From Lonepinella koalarum (lineage in GTDB: Bacteria; Pseudomonadota; Gammaproteobacteria; Enterobacterales; Pasteurellaceae), in NCBI RefSeq assembly GCF_042926695.1, contig NZ_CP170642.1, positions 372,001 through 436,000 on the forward strand: a stretch of 64,000 bases of DNA. Reading direction: 5' to 3'. The notes below the pieces were generated by a model. It was not told where the DNA came from. It saw only the letters and a list, made by a program, of their open reading frames with translations, and did not search any database. Position numbers and translations under genes: made by a program. Each line of letters opens with the position of its first letter. The first letter of the stretch is position 1. This document shows, in pieces, positions 8,499 through 17,623 of the stretch.

Positions 8499-8872
8499 GC
8501 ATAGTCACGCTACTCCGTAGCTGTGTATATCAAGATGCGGAGCATCGTTCCCATGCCTAGCCCTGTACGTCAAAACCTAGCACTCACGTACTAGGTTAAG
8601 CATAGTTACGCTACTTCGTAGCTGTGTATATCAAGATGCGGCGCATCGTTATCATGCCTAGCCTTGTACGTCAAAACCTAGCACTCACGTACTAGGTTAA
8701 GCATAGTCACGCTACTCCGTAGCTGTGTATATTAAGATGCGGCGCATCGTTATCATGCCTAGCCCTGTACGTCAAAACCTAGCACTCACGTACTAGGTTA
8801 AGCATAGTTACGCTACGCCGTAGCTGTGTATATTAAGATGCGGCGCATCGTTATCATGCCTAGCCCTGTACG
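8474..8872. repeat. Four tandem 101-bp units with conserved hairpins
   Basis: The word CACTCACGTACTAGGTT recurs at 8480, 8581, 8682 and 8783, an exact 101-bp period. Each unit contains CCTAG/CTAGG arms, a hairpin GCTAC-nnn-GTAGC and a hairpin GATGC-nnn-GCATC. It also has long-range partners ACGTAC/GTACGT and TAGG/CCTA that can close the two hairpins into a cloverleaf-like shape. Differences between units (TCC, TTC or GCC in one loop; GGA or GGC in the other) sit in the loops while stems are unchanged. The array lies between the converging panF and priC genes. Confidence 0.85.
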
Positions 8873-8884
8873 CAAGTGCAGGGC

Positions 8885-9469
8885 TTAATCATCTTCCAAA
8901 CTATCCTTAAACACCAAATATTCCTCTAACAACTCAATAGCATTCAAACAGCGTTCACGGCGTTGTTTAGTGATGTTGATTTGTTGCTCAATTGCTTTTT
9001 TTTGCATATCGGATGAGGCAAGATTAAGTTGATTTTCTTGCGTATAAAGTTTGTCATTAAGTGCTTGTAGCGCTTCGTAATATTTAACTAATTTTTCTCT
9101 TGGTGGCAGTAATTCAATTTGCTGGCGTAACTGATCGCGTTTATTTAAAATCGGCTTATTTTCCACCGCGCTTTTAGGTTTTTGTAGTAATCGAATGGCG
9201 TCTTGTAAGGCGGTATATTGAGAGACCAATTTTTCACTAAAAAAGACAAATTGCACCCTATCTTGTTCGCCAAGTCGCTGAAGTTGCTGTAAGCATTGTT
9301 GCATTTCATTCAAATAGAAATCAACGGTTTGAAAATTCTCACTAAATAACATCGGGTCGAATTTATTATAAAGGGTTTTCTGTTTCAGATGTGCATAGTG
9401 TTGCTCTAACTCAATAATATATTGATTTAATTGGTTTAAAAGTGCGGTGTGATTTTTCATATTTTTCAT
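8885..9469 (-). CDS. priC: Primosomal replication protein PriC (N'')
   Basis: 194 residues, highly charged and helical, with the PriC-type N-terminal region containing FDPMLF and repeated Leu/Gln helices. PriC takes part in DnaB reloading at stalled replication forks. Assignment rests on general family resemblance, and length fits. The start at 9469 is used; ATG 9457 is a possible alternative. The N-terminal codons for HTALL contain a USS. The gene converges on panF, and its 3' end abuts the repeat array, with an AGCCCTG/CAGGGCT hairpin at 8862-8885. Confidence 0.75.
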   Translation of the reverse strand: MKNMKNHTALLNQLNQYIIELEQHYAHLKQKTLYNKFDPMLFSENFQTVDFYLNEMQQCLQQLQRLGEQDRVQFVFFSEKLVSQYTALQDAIRLLQKPKSAVENKPILNKRDQLRQQIELLPPREKLVKYYEALQALNDKLYTQENQLNLASSDMQKKAIEQQINITKQRRERCLNAIELLEEYLVFKDSLEDD

Positions 9470-9506
9470 AGGAAATCCCCCTACTATTTAGGGGGAGCAG
9501 GGTTAA

Positions 9507-10862
9507 TTAGAGTATCATGGCAGCAATCCAACCGAATACAATTAATGGAATATTGTAGTGCAAGAACGTTGGCACGACACTGTCCCAAATATGATCGTGT
9601 TTGCCGTCCACATTTAAACCAGAGGTAGGTCCCAAGGTTGAATCAGATGCTGGTGAACCAGCATCCCCTAAGGCAGCGGCTACACCTACGATAGAAACCG
9701 TGGCTAATGGCGAGAAACCTACTGCAATACATAATGGCACATAAATGGACGTGATAATCGGTACTGTAGAGAATGATGAACCGATACCCATGGTGATAAA
9801 TAATCCCACTAATAACATTAAGAATGCGGTGAGTCCTTTATTATCTTGTCCAAGACCTTGGCTAAAAACTTCTACTAGCTGTGTTACGCCACCGGTTTCG
9901 TTAATCACATTAGCGAACCCCGATGCAGCAATCATCACAAAGCCGATCATTGCCATCAGACGTAAGCCTTGTTGGAAAATATCATTGCTTTCTTTTAACC
10001 GGAAGATACCACACACTGCAAAGATAATTAAACCGGCTAAACCACCGATAATGGTTGAACTGGTAAATAATTGTAAGGCAAAAGTTACTACAATTGCAGC
10101 TACACTCACCCAAGCATGAAAGGGTTTGATATTGGCAATATGCTGCTCAATGTCTGCAGTGGTCGGTTCAGCCATCGTCACCACATATTCTCTTGGTTTG
10201 CGATAGCTCACAAAAATAGCAAATAATAAGCCTAAAATCATGCCAATGACAGGAATTGCCATTGCCATAGAGACTTGAGCAACATTAGTATGAACGCCTA
10301 ATGATGCACCGACTTCATTGATATTTTTAACCAAAATACTTTCAATAAAGATTTTACCAAAACCCACGGGTAATAACATATAAGTTGCGGTTAAGCCAAA
10401 GGTTAATACACAAGCTACCGCACGACGATCGAGTTTTAAGCGGTTAAAAATGCTTAATAACGGCGGCACCACAATCGGAATAAAAGCAATATGTACAGGG
10501 AGTAAGTTTTGAGATGAAATAGCAAATGCCAGTAAAACGGCAAGGGTAAAATATTTAAACCCCGCTACAGAGCTGCCACTTGGCTGTTTGCCAAGACGCT
10601 TAATCACTTTGAACGCCAGTAAATCGGTAATACCAGATTTAGAAATAGCCACCGCAAAGGCACCCAAAATAGCGTAGTTCATGGCTACTTCAGCACCACC
10701 GCCTAAGCCTCCGGTAAAGACTTCAATGGTTTTGGAAAGTCCGAGACTACCCGTTAATCCCGCAGTCAGTGCAGAAATAACTAAAGCAATCACGACGTTA
10801 ATACGTAATAAACTCAACATGAGCAATACGATAATGGAGATGACAACAGGATTCGTTAGCAT
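9507..10862 (-). CDS. Na+/H+ antiporter family (YuiF/NhaC-like) membrane transporter
   Basis: 451 residues, about 11-12 membrane segments, related to the Pasteurellaceae proteins annotated as Na+/H+ antiporter and to Bacillus YuiF. Characteristic are the glycine-rich VFTGGLGGGAEVAMNYAILGAFAVAISKSG near residues 49-78 and the C-terminal GDAGSPASDSTLGPTSGLN. Some members of this wider family move amino acids rather than sodium, so the substrate remains open. It reads away from rnt, with about 150 bases of intergenic DNA including a USS. Confidence 0.8.
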   Translation of the reverse strand: MLTNPVVISIIVLLMLSLLRINVVIALVISALTAGLTGSLGLSKTIEVFTGGLGGGAEVAMNYAILGAFAVAISKSGITDLLAFKVIKRLGKQPSGSSVAGFKYFTLAVLLAFAISSQNLLPVHIAFIPIVVPPLLSIFNRLKLDRRAVACVLTFGLTATYMLLPVGFGKIFIESILVKNINEVGASLGVHTNVAQVSMAMAIPVIGMILGLLFAIFVSYRKPREYVVTMAEPTTADIEQHIANIKPFHAWVSVAAIVVTFALQLFTSSTIIGGLAGLIIFAVCGIFRLKESNDIFQQGLRLMAMIGFVMIAASGFANVINETGGVTQLVEVFSQGLGQDNKGLTAFLMLLVGLFITMGIGSSFSTVPIITSIYVPLCIAVGFSPLATVSIVGVAAALGDAGSPASDSTLGPTSGLNVDGKHDHIWDSVVPTFLHYNIPLIVFGWIAAMIL

Positions 10863-11013
10863 ATATTATGTCCTTAGGTAAATAATGAGTATTTAAATGT
10901 ACTAAAAAAAATGAAATTGTCTAGAGAAAGTGGAAAATTTTTATAAAAATAAGCGCACTTTTATGAATTAAATGATAAATATTCAATAAAGTGCGGTGAA
11001 AAATAATAATTTT

Positions 11014-11673
11014 TTATTCTGTAGCAGCAATATGGGGAAAACCACCAAGCTGTTTAAGATGATTCACCATATAGCAAAACAATGCTGCGGTACGTTCGGT
11101 ATCATATAAAGCCGAATGTGCTTGTTTATTGTCAAAGGGAATGTTTGCCACTTGGCAAGCCTTGACTAAGACAGTTTGTCCGAACATTAACCCACTTAAA
11201 CTGGCGGTATCCATAGTACTAAACGGATGGAAAGGATTTCGTTTTATCCCAGTACGTGCTGCTGCTGCCATTAAAAAGCCCTGATCAAAAGCCGCATTAT
11301 GTGCCACAATAATAGAACGTTGACAATCTGCTTGTTTTTGCCCGCGACGTACCATTTGGAATAAGCCAGTAATAGCATCTAATTCCGCAATAGCGACAGC
11401 TTGACGCAATGGATTGTCTAAATCAATACCATTGATTTTCATGCAATCGGGGTTAATTAATGCACCGTCAAAAGGCTTAATATGACAATGATAGGTTTGA
11501 TCTTGTTCGAGCAAACCTTGATCGTTCATTTTTAGTGTGATAGCGGCTAATTCTAATAAAGCATCGGTTTGGTAATTTAAGCCTGCGGTTTCCACATCAA
11601 TAATCACTGGGTAATAACCACGAAAGCGATTTTTGAGTAGGTTGGCATCCGCGGTTTTATTTTCTTCTGTCAT
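11014..11673 (-). CDS. rnt: Ribonuclease T
   Basis: 219 residues, a DEDD exonuclease that trims 3' ends of tRNA and other stable RNAs. The four motifs are visible: Exo I VIDVETAG with Asp and Glu, Exo II in HNAAFDQGF, and Exo III H-x4-D in HSALYDTERTA. It lies 10 bases downstream of gloA in the same direction, an operon also present in related genomes. Confidence 0.95.
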   Translation of the reverse strand: MTEENKTADANLLKNRFRGYYPVIIDVETAGLNYQTDALLELAAITLKMNDQGLLEQDQTYHCHIKPFDGALINPDCMKINGIDLDNPLRQAVAIAELDAITGLFQMVRRGQKQADCQRSIIVAHNAAFDQGFLMAAAARTGIKRNPFHPFSTMDTASLSGLMFGQTVLVKACQVANIPFDNKQAHSALYDTERTAALFCYMVNHLKQLGGFPHIAATE

Positions 11674-11683
11674 AAAATAAAAC

Positions 11684-12091
11684 TTAATTACCTAATGCGG
11701 ATTTCGCATTTTTATTTTCGATAAATTCAATTTTATAACCGTCTGGATCTTCGACAAAAGCAATCACGGTGGTGCCACCTTTCACTGGACCGGGTTCACG
11801 GGTGACTTTTCCCCCAGCTTGTTTCACCGCTTCACAAGTAGCATAAATATCATCTACGCCGATAGCAATATGTCCGTAAGCAGTACCAAGCTCGTATTCT
11901 GTTACGCCCCAATTGTAAGTTAATTCAATAACCGCAGATTCGTCTTCATCCGCGTAACCTAAAAAAGCAAGCGAATATTTATATTCTGGATTTTCGCTAG
12001 TACGCAATAAACGCATGCCTAAAACATCTTGATAAAATTTAATAGAACGTTCTAAGTTACCTACTCGTAACATGGTATGTAAAATTCGCAT
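11684..12091 (-). CDS. gloA: Lactoylglutathione lyase (glyoxalase I)
   Basis: 135 residues, the normal bacterial size. It converts the methylglyoxal-glutathione hemithioacetal to lactoylglutathione. Metal-ligand regions are evident: H5 in RILHTMLRV, the Glu of AVIELTYNWG, H in YGHIAIGVDD and the final Glu in YKIEFIEN. The frame extends upstream to 12127, but ATG 12091 follows AGAAGGAAAG and gives the family start. It probably heads an operon with rnt. Confidence 0.95.
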   Translation of the reverse strand: MRILHTMLRVGNLERSIKFYQDVLGMRLLRTSENPEYKYSLAFLGYADEDESAVIELTYNWGVTEYELGTAYGHIAIGVDDIYATCEAVKQAGGKVTREPGPVKGGTTVIAFVEDPDGYKIEFIENKNAKSALGN

Positions 12092-12173
12092 GATCTTTCC
12101 TTCTGTTAAAATAAAAATTTGTGACAATTATGCCACAAATTTCAATAAAAATCAGGTTTTAATCAATGGTGAA

Positions 12174-13181
12174 TCAAGCATCTTTATATTCTGTCATAAA
12201 TTCTTGAGCTTTTTCTACCATATCTTTTGAACCGATAAATAATGGCACACGTTGGTGTAATTCTGTTGGTTGAATATCTAAAATACGGCGATAACCATCA
12301 CTGGCTAATCCTCCAGCTTGTTCCGCTAAAAATGCCATTGGATTGCCCTCATAAAGTAGGCGAAGTTTGCCGTTAGGGTAGGTGGTGGCACTTGGGTAGA
12401 TATAAATCCCCCCCTTGAGCATATTGCGATGGAAATCTGACACCAGCGAGCCGATATAACGAGAGGCATAAGGGCGTTGCGTTGCCGCATCTTCTTCTTG
12501 ACAATATTTAATATATTTTTTCACACCCATTGGGAATTTCAGATATTGCCCTTCGTTAATGGAATAAATTTTGCCATTATGTGGCATTTGGAAGTTTTCA
12601 TGGGAAAGACAAAATTCACCTAAAGTTGGGTCGTAGGTGAAACCGTTCACACCATTGCCAGTGGTATAAACCAACATGGTGGAAGAACCATATACCACAT
12701 AGCCCGACGCTACCTGTTTATTACCGGGCTGCATAAAGTCTTCTAAAGTGACCGGTGAGCCAAGTGGTGAAACACGACGATAAATGGAGAAAATGGTACC
12801 CACAGAGACATTCACATCAATATTTGATGAGCCGTCAAGGGGATCGGTTAAAATAATATAACGTGCGTTACGCCCACGTTCGGTATCAAAAATAATAAAC
12901 TCATCTTCTTCTTCGGATGCAAAACCCGCGACATCTTCACGTGCCATTAAAGCATGTTTGAACGTGTCATTGGCAATAATATCTAACTTCATTTGGCTTT
13001 CACCTTGCACATTTTGATTGCCAGCATAGCCTAAAATATCATTGGTTAAACCTGCTCGGTTAATGTCTCGGTGAATGACTTTGGCAACTAAACGAATGGA
13101 AGAAAGAATACCAGATAATGCCCCTTTGGCATTGGGATATTCGGCTTGCTTTTCAATAATAAAGGCATCTAGGGTTTTCAT
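12174..13181 (-). CDS. fbp: Fructose-1,6-bisphosphatase class I
   Basis: 335 residues, the family length. It dephosphorylates fructose-1,6-bisphosphate in gluconeogenesis. Key elements are the metal-binding ASEEEDE region, LTDPLDGSSNIDVNVSVGTIFSI, the substrate-side KYIKYCQEED and SRYIGSLVSDFHRN, and GGIYIYP. It is divergent from mpl with 196 bases between the starts. Confidence 0.96.
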   Translation of the reverse strand: MKTLDAFIIEKQAEYPNAKGALSGILSSIRLVAKVIHRDINRAGLTNDILGYAGNQNVQGESQMKLDIIANDTFKHALMAREDVAGFASEEEDEFIIFDTERGRNARYIILTDPLDGSSNIDVNVSVGTIFSIYRRVSPLGSPVTLEDFMQPGNKQVASGYVVYGSSTMLVYTTGNGVNGFTYDPTLGEFCLSHENFQMPHNGKIYSINEGQYLKFPMGVKKYIKYCQEEDAATQRPYASRYIGSLVSDFHRNMLKGGIYIYPSATTYPNGKLRLLYEGNPMAFLAEQAGGLASDGYRRILDIQPTELHQRVPLFIGSKDMVEKAQEFMTEYKDA

Positions 13182-13377
13182 AGTTAATCTCTGTTTGTTT
13201 GTGTCATATTAAAAAAATCGTCAAATTTTCGCCGCACTTTCTTGCTAGACGGCGTCATAAACTTGGATTATGATAACAATATTACTTTTTTATCAACATG
13301 ACAAATATTCAAATATGTGATCTAACGCACAAATTTTCCTATTATTTGTCTATTTTCAATAAGATTAAGAGCAAAAA
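13182..13377. other. fbp-mpl divergent promoter region
   Basis: 196 bases that must contain promoters for both flanking genes. A USS-like ACCGC/GCCGCACTTTC word lies near 13231-13241. The region is AT-rich; no operator could be identified with confidence. Confidence 0.4.
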
Positions 13378-14742
13378 ATGACAAAACAACATATTCATAT
13401 TTTAGGTGTGTGTGGTACTTTTATGGGGGGAGTCGCCATCATTGCTAAACAAATGGGCTATCATGTCACAGGATCTGATACTAACGTTTATCCACCAATG
13501 TCAACATTTTTACAACAAAGTGGTATTGAGATTATTCCCCATTTTGACGTCTCACAATTACAACCCGCTCCCGATATAGTGATTATTGGAAATGCCATGA
13601 AACGTGGTAATCCTTGTGTAGAATATGTGTTAGAAAATCAACTTCCGTTCACATCAGGTCCACAATGGTTACATGATCATTTATTGCGTAATCGTTGGGT
13701 ATTCGCCGTATCAGGTACCCATGGCAAAACCACCACCACAGGCATGCTCACTTGGATTTTGGAACAAAACGGTTTAAATCCGAGTTTCTTAATCGGCGGT
13801 ATCGCAGGCAATTTCGGCGTTTCCGCCCGTTTTACCAACAGTCCTTATTTTGTGATTGAAGCCGATGAATATGATACCGCTTTCTTTGATAAGCGTTCTA
13901 AATTTGTACATTATAATCCAAAAACTTTAATTATCAATAACATCGGTTTTGATCATGCGGATATTTTTGATGATATACAAGCGATTCAACGTCAGTTTCA
14001 TCACATGATTCGTACCATGCCACAATCAGGCTTAATACTTTCAGAGGCAGATGAACAAAGTGTTAAACAAACCTTAGAAATGGGCTGTTGGTGTGAGCAA
14101 CAATGTTTAGGTAAAGATCAAGAATGGTATGCCGAACGGATTAGCCATGATTGCACGCATTTTGCGGTCTATCATAAAGGTGAAAAAGCTGCTGAAGTGC
14201 AATGGAATATTGTGGGGCAACATAATATGCACAATGCCTTAATGGCGATTGCTGCCGCTCATCACGCAGGTATTTCAGTGCAAAATGCCGCTCAAGCCTT
14301 GACCACTTTTGTGAATGCTAAACGTCGTTTAGAAGTAAAGGGGACGGTAAACGGCGTGACGGTTTATGATGACTTTGCCCATCATCCAACAGAAATTCAA
14401 GCAACATTGACCGCACTGCGTGACAAAGTCGGTGGTGGGGTACGTATTTTAGCGGTATTAGAACCTCGTTCGAATACCATGAAAATGGGGCATCATAAAA
14501 ATGAAATTGCACCTGCGTTAGTGCGAGCTGATAACGTATTCTTATTGCAACCTGATAATATTCCATGGGAAGTCGCCGAAATTGCTGCCGATTGTGTACA
14601 GCCTGTCAAATGGGCAGCAAATGTAGAGAAATTGGTAGATTTTGTGATAGCAGAAGCCCAACCAACAGATCATATTTTAGTCATGTCAAATGGCAGTTTT
14701 GGGGGAATTCATCAGAAGTTGTTGGATAAGTTGGCGAAGTAA
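13378..14742 (+). CDS. mpl: UDP-MurNAc:L-Ala-gamma-D-Glu-meso-DAP ligase
   Basis: 454 residues, a Mur ligase family enzyme that reattaches recycled murein tripeptide to UDP-MurNAc. The nucleotide loop SGTHGKTTT lies at residues 112-120, the N-terminal Rossmann-like segment is HILGVCGTFMGG, and the C-terminal domain has YDDFAHHPTEI and LEPRSNTMK, both typical of Mpl rather than MurC. AAGAGC is the likely ribosome binding site before ATG 13378. Confidence 0.95.
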   Translation: MTKQHIHILGVCGTFMGGVAIIAKQMGYHVTGSDTNVYPPMSTFLQQSGIEIIPHFDVSQLQPAPDIVIIGNAMKRGNPCVEYVLENQLPFTSGPQWLHDHLLRNRWVFAVSGTHGKTTTTGMLTWILEQNGLNPSFLIGGIAGNFGVSARFTNSPYFVIEADEYDTAFFDKRSKFVHYNPKTLIINNIGFDHADIFDDIQAIQRQFHHMIRTMPQSGLILSEADEQSVKQTLEMGCWCEQQCLGKDQEWYAERISHDCTHFAVYHKGEKAAEVQWNIVGQHNMHNALMAIAAAHHAGISVQNAAQALTTFVNAKRRLEVKGTVNGVTVYDDFAHHPTEIQATLTALRDKVGGGVRILAVLEPRSNTMKMGHHKNEIAPALVRADNVFLLQPDNIPWEVAEIAADCVQPVKWAANVEKLVDFVIAEAQPTDHILVMSNGSFGGIHQKLLDKLAK

Positions 14743-14753
14743 AAACAGCATAA

Positions 14754-14939
14754 AAAAGCACCGCGATTTTACCTATTGCTAAATCCGCTTTAGATATGGA
14801 CATTCCAAGTTGGAAACTGCATCCATTAAAAGGGGATTTAAAAGGATATTGGGCGATTTCTGTTAGTGGAAATTGGCGTTTGACCTTCAGATTTAACGGC
14901 GAAGATGCCGAAATTGTTGATTATCAAGATTATCATTAG
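14754..14939 (+). pseudogene. HigB-type (RelE superfamily) toxin, 5'-truncated
   Basis: The frame before higA encodes the C-terminal half of a HigB host-inhibition toxin: LHPLKGDLKG, the GNWRLTF core and the terminal VDYQDYH. HigB proteins are about 92 residues, but here the frame is closed by a stop at 14751, directly after mpl, and no start precedes the missing first ~35-40 residues; the first internal ATG (14796) would give only 47 residues. I read it as a toxin gene whose 5' end was lost at the mpl junction, leaving an orphan antitoxin. Confidence 0.8.
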
Positions 14940-14950
14940 GGAGTCGAAAA

Positions 14951-15247
14951 ATGGAAATGTACAATCCGCCCCACCCAGGCAGAATTTTAAAAGAGTATAT
15001 GGGCGATATTAGCGTAACGGAGATGGCGAAGCATTTAGGTGTACCACGTTCAGAGTTAAGCCAGATTTTAAAGGGCAAGAAAGGGATTTCAGCGGAAATG
15101 TCCTTGCGTTTAAGCAAAGCTTTTAGCACGCACGATGAATTATGGTTAAAATTACAAAATAAATACGATTTATGGCAAGCAAGGCACGGAAAAAATGTGA
15201 CGTACCAACAGGTTACACCCGTGTTTAATGCTTCAGTTTATAGCTAA
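14951..15247 (+). CDS. higA: HigA-type antitoxin
   Basis: 98 residues with the HigA N-terminal signature NPPHPGRILKEY and a helix-turn-helix XRE domain (about 22-75: VTEMAKHLGVPRSELSQIL). HigA neutralises the HigB mRNase and represses its own operon. It lies 11 bases downstream of the truncated higB and starts at ATG 14951 after GGGAG. With the toxin broken, it may persist as an orphan regulator. A strong terminator follows. Confidence 0.9.
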   Translation: MEMYNPPHPGRILKEYMGDISVTEMAKHLGVPRSELSQILKGKKGISAEMSLRLSKAFSTHDELWLKLQNKYDLWQARHGKNVTYQQVTPVFNASVYS

Positions 15248-15254
15248 AAATGCA

Positions 15255-15292
15255 CAAAAAAGCCCCGCGGTTTAAAACTGCGGGGCTTTTTT
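15255..15292. terminator. Bidirectional intrinsic terminator higA/queH
   Basis: AAGCCCCGCGGTT and its near-complement CTGCGGGGCTT form a strong stem flanked by A- and T-runs on both sides. It can serve higA on the plus strand and queH on the minus strand. Confidence 0.9.
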
Positions 15293-15308
15293 GAAGATTT
15301 TACACGTT

Positions 15309-16040
15309 TTAATCAGGCGAGTAATATAACTTCCCAATCTCAATCCGTTCACGCCCTGTTTCTAACCGCCATTTATTGCTGTCACGTAAGGAATACACGC
15401 AGCCGCAATATTCTTGTTGATAGAAACGTTCACGCTTACTAATTTCAATCATGCGAGCGGAGCCGCCGCCTTTTCGCCAGTTGTAATCCCAATACACCAC
15501 GTCATCATAATGGCTGGCGGCACGGTGTCCGCAGTTGTTGATTTGATTCATATCTTTCCAACGAGAAATGCCTAAACAGCTAGTGAACACAGGAAAACCA
15601 TTTTCATGTGCATATTGAGCGGCTTTTTCAAAACGCATATCAAAGCACATGGTGCAACGGATGCCACGTTCGGGTTCCCATTCCATGCCTTCGGCTTTTT
15701 TGAACCAAGTTTTGCGGTCATTTTCGTAGTCATCATCCACATCAATAAAGGGGATGTTATGCTTTTCGGCAAAGCGAATATTCTCTTCTTTGCGGATCAT
15801 ATATTCTTTTAATGGATGAATATTGGGGTTATAAAAATAAATGGTAAATTCAATCCCTGATGCCAAAATGGCTTCCATGACTTCGCCTGAACAAGGGGCA
15901 CAACAGGAATGGAGTAACAATTTTTTGTGTCCTTGTGGCAGATCTAATTTAGGGCGAACAAAAGGGGCGTTCGGATCTTTTTTTTCCTTACGCTTTCTTT
16001 GTTTGGGTTGAAATTCAAATGTTGTGTTAGTTTTAGTCAT
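15309..16040 (-). CDS. queH: Epoxyqueuosine reductase QueH
   Basis: 243 residues of the DUF208/QueH family, which carries out the last step of queuosine tRNA modification in place of QueG. Diagnostic cysteines are in LLHSCCAPCS (C46, C47, C50), RCTMCFDMR and the C-terminal EYCGCVYSL, which bind iron-sulfur and iron. An extra lysine/arginine-rich N-terminus (residues 12-24) precedes the core. It follows ispB by 2 bases, so the two form an operon. Confidence 0.9.
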   Translation of the reverse strand: MTKTNTTFEFQPKQRKRKEKKDPNAPFVRPKLDLPQGHKKLLLHSCCAPCSGEVMEAILASGIEFTIYFYNPNIHPLKEYMIRKEENIRFAEKHNIPFIDVDDDYENDRKTWFKKAEGMEWEPERGIRCTMCFDMRFEKAAQYAHENGFPVFTSCLGISRWKDMNQINNCGHRAASHYDDVVYWDYNWRKGGGSARMIEISKRERFYQQEYCGCVYSLRDSNKWRLETGRERIEIGKLYYSPD

Positions 16041-16042
16041 CT

Positions 16043-17032
16043 TTAATAAGTTCTATCTACGGATAAATAAGCTAATGAAATTAAGGCTTGTTTATATATA
16101 TTTTCAGGTAAAATAGCAATGGCATCTACCGCTTTTTGTGCCTCTTGTTTTGCTCTTGCCATCGCATAATCAAGCGATCGATGTTCTGCCATAATAGCCA
16201 ATACATCATCAATAATATCTCGTTTTCCCCCCTCTAAAATTGCATTGCGAATCAATTCTCTTTGGTTCGGTGAACCATGTTGCATGGCGTGTAATAAAGG
16301 TAAGGTCGGTTTACCTTCGGCTAAATCATCACCAATATTTTTGCCTAATTCCACTGCATTGGCACTATAATCTAAAATATCGTCGATTAATTGAAATGCG
16401 GTACCCACATAACGACCATAGGATTGTAAAGCTAACTCAATTTCTGCACTAGCATTAGACAATACCGCTGCCGATTGAGCAGATACTTCAAATAAACGAG
16501 CGGTTTTGCGATAAATAACTTTCAGGTAATTTTGTTCGGTAGTATCCGGATCATGCACGTTCATTAATTGTTGTACTTCACCTTCGGCTAATACATTTGT
16601 CGCATCGGACATAATTTGTAACATTTTAAGCGATTTTAATTTCGCCATTAATTGAAATGCGCGGGTATAAATAAAATCCCCCACTAACACGCTGGCAGCA
16701 TTGCCAAAAGTAGCGTTTGCAGTGGGTTTACCTCGACGCAGTTCGGATTCATCCACTACATCATCATGCAATAAACTGGCCGTATGGATAAATTCAATAA
16801 AGGTCGCACAAGTAGGCATGAGCTCTCCTTGATAATTGACCGCACGAGCCGCTAATAAGGCAATTGTCGGACGGATACGCTTGCCACCACCTTGAATAAT
16901 ATAAATACCGAGTTGGTTAATTAAAGGTACATCAGAAGAATTAAGTTGTGCTAAAATTTCTTCATTGACTTTTTGCATATCCGCATCAATTAAGTGGTGG
17001 ATAGCCTGTTGATCCATTAAATCGTTCTGCAT
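16043..17032 (-). CDS. ispB: Octaprenyl diphosphate synthase
   Basis: 329 residues, a trans-prenyltransferase making the C40 side chain of quinones. The first aspartate-rich motif is in LLHDDVVDES, the second in FQLIDDILDYS, and the GGGKRIRP substrate loop is near residue 49. Together with menHBC it supplies menaquinone. As I recall, in H. influenzae its divergent neighbour is rplU; here the island begins within about 180 bases upstream. Confidence 0.94.
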   Translation of the reverse strand: MQNDLMDQQAIHHLIDADMQKVNEEILAQLNSSDVPLINQLGIYIIQGGGKRIRPTIALLAARAVNYQGELMPTCATFIEFIHTASLLHDDVVDESELRRGKPTANATFGNAASVLVGDFIYTRAFQLMAKLKSLKMLQIMSDATNVLAEGEVQQLMNVHDPDTTEQNYLKVIYRKTARLFEVSAQSAAVLSNASAEIELALQSYGRYVGTAFQLIDDILDYSANAVELGKNIGDDLAEGKPTLPLLHAMQHGSPNQRELIRNAILEGGKRDIIDDVLAIMAEHRSLDYAMARAKQEAQKAVDAIAILPENIYKQALISLAYLSVDRTY

Positions 17033-17208
17033 AGGATTGTCTATTTTTAAGTTAAAGTGCGGTTGATTTTAACTGATTTTTTGCTTTTACTCCATGTTTT
17101 AGCGTGGTAAAGGTAAAATTTTATTAAAATCGTAGATGTAGATATATCCGTTCACCCATCCTTAACCCGCCAGATGTGGAAATGTTGCGGCGAAGTTTTA
17201 GGGCGGTT
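17033..17208. other. ispB upstream region, left edge of the accessory island
   Basis: It contains a USS (17055-17063) that is probably native ispB promoter DNA. From about 17100 the sequence has no recognisable gene. At 17209 it enters the segment that is duplicated at 27986, so the island boundary lies somewhere in 17064-17208. No target-site duplication or integrase was found here. Confidence 0.5.
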
Positions 17209-17339
17209 TTTTTGTCGCTTGAAAGTGAGGCAGAGCCAATGAAATTGATAGGGCATTCTTACTGTTTTTTACCATAAAACAAATGACTTCACAGCAAAAT
17301 ATGTTAAAATATGCCACTATTTTTGTTTGAGAAAATCAC

Positions 17340-17369
17340 TTGACATAAAAAATGATACAAATTCATACT
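17340..17369 (+). promoter_or_regulatory. Candidate promoter ending at the AAGC tract
   Basis: TTGACA (17340-17345), an 18-base spacer and CATACT (17364-17369, 4 of 6 bases of TATAAT) would start transcription near 17376, exactly where the AAGC repeats begin. The same arrangement is at 28117-28146 in the second cassette. Unproven; a weaker TAAAAT lies at 17305-17310. Confidence 0.45.
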
Positions 17370-17376
17370 GCTGCTA

Positions 17377-17416
<40 letters not shown>

Positions 17417-17623
17417 GATTCTATTCTTTATTTTTTGGCGACGTTTCTCGTTTTGAGAATATGTGCTTTGTGTTCGCCAAGAGAAAATTTCCTTTCTGTT
17501 TTTATTTTCGCACATGCCGCATTGGCAATTAATGATGTACGTCAATGTTCTGATTGTAGGCTTTATGTCATTGCATGACATGAAGCTATTGATGATTAGC
17601 TTATTGTTTTATTAGGAATCTTT

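Noticed and set aside
8474..8872. Possible CRISPR array in the 101-bp repeats
   Set aside because: The whole 101-bp period is conserved; there are no unique spacers and no cas genes nearby.
17033..17208. Integrase attachment site at the island's left edge
   Set aside because: No direct repeat matching the right edge, no tRNA end and no integrase gene were found.
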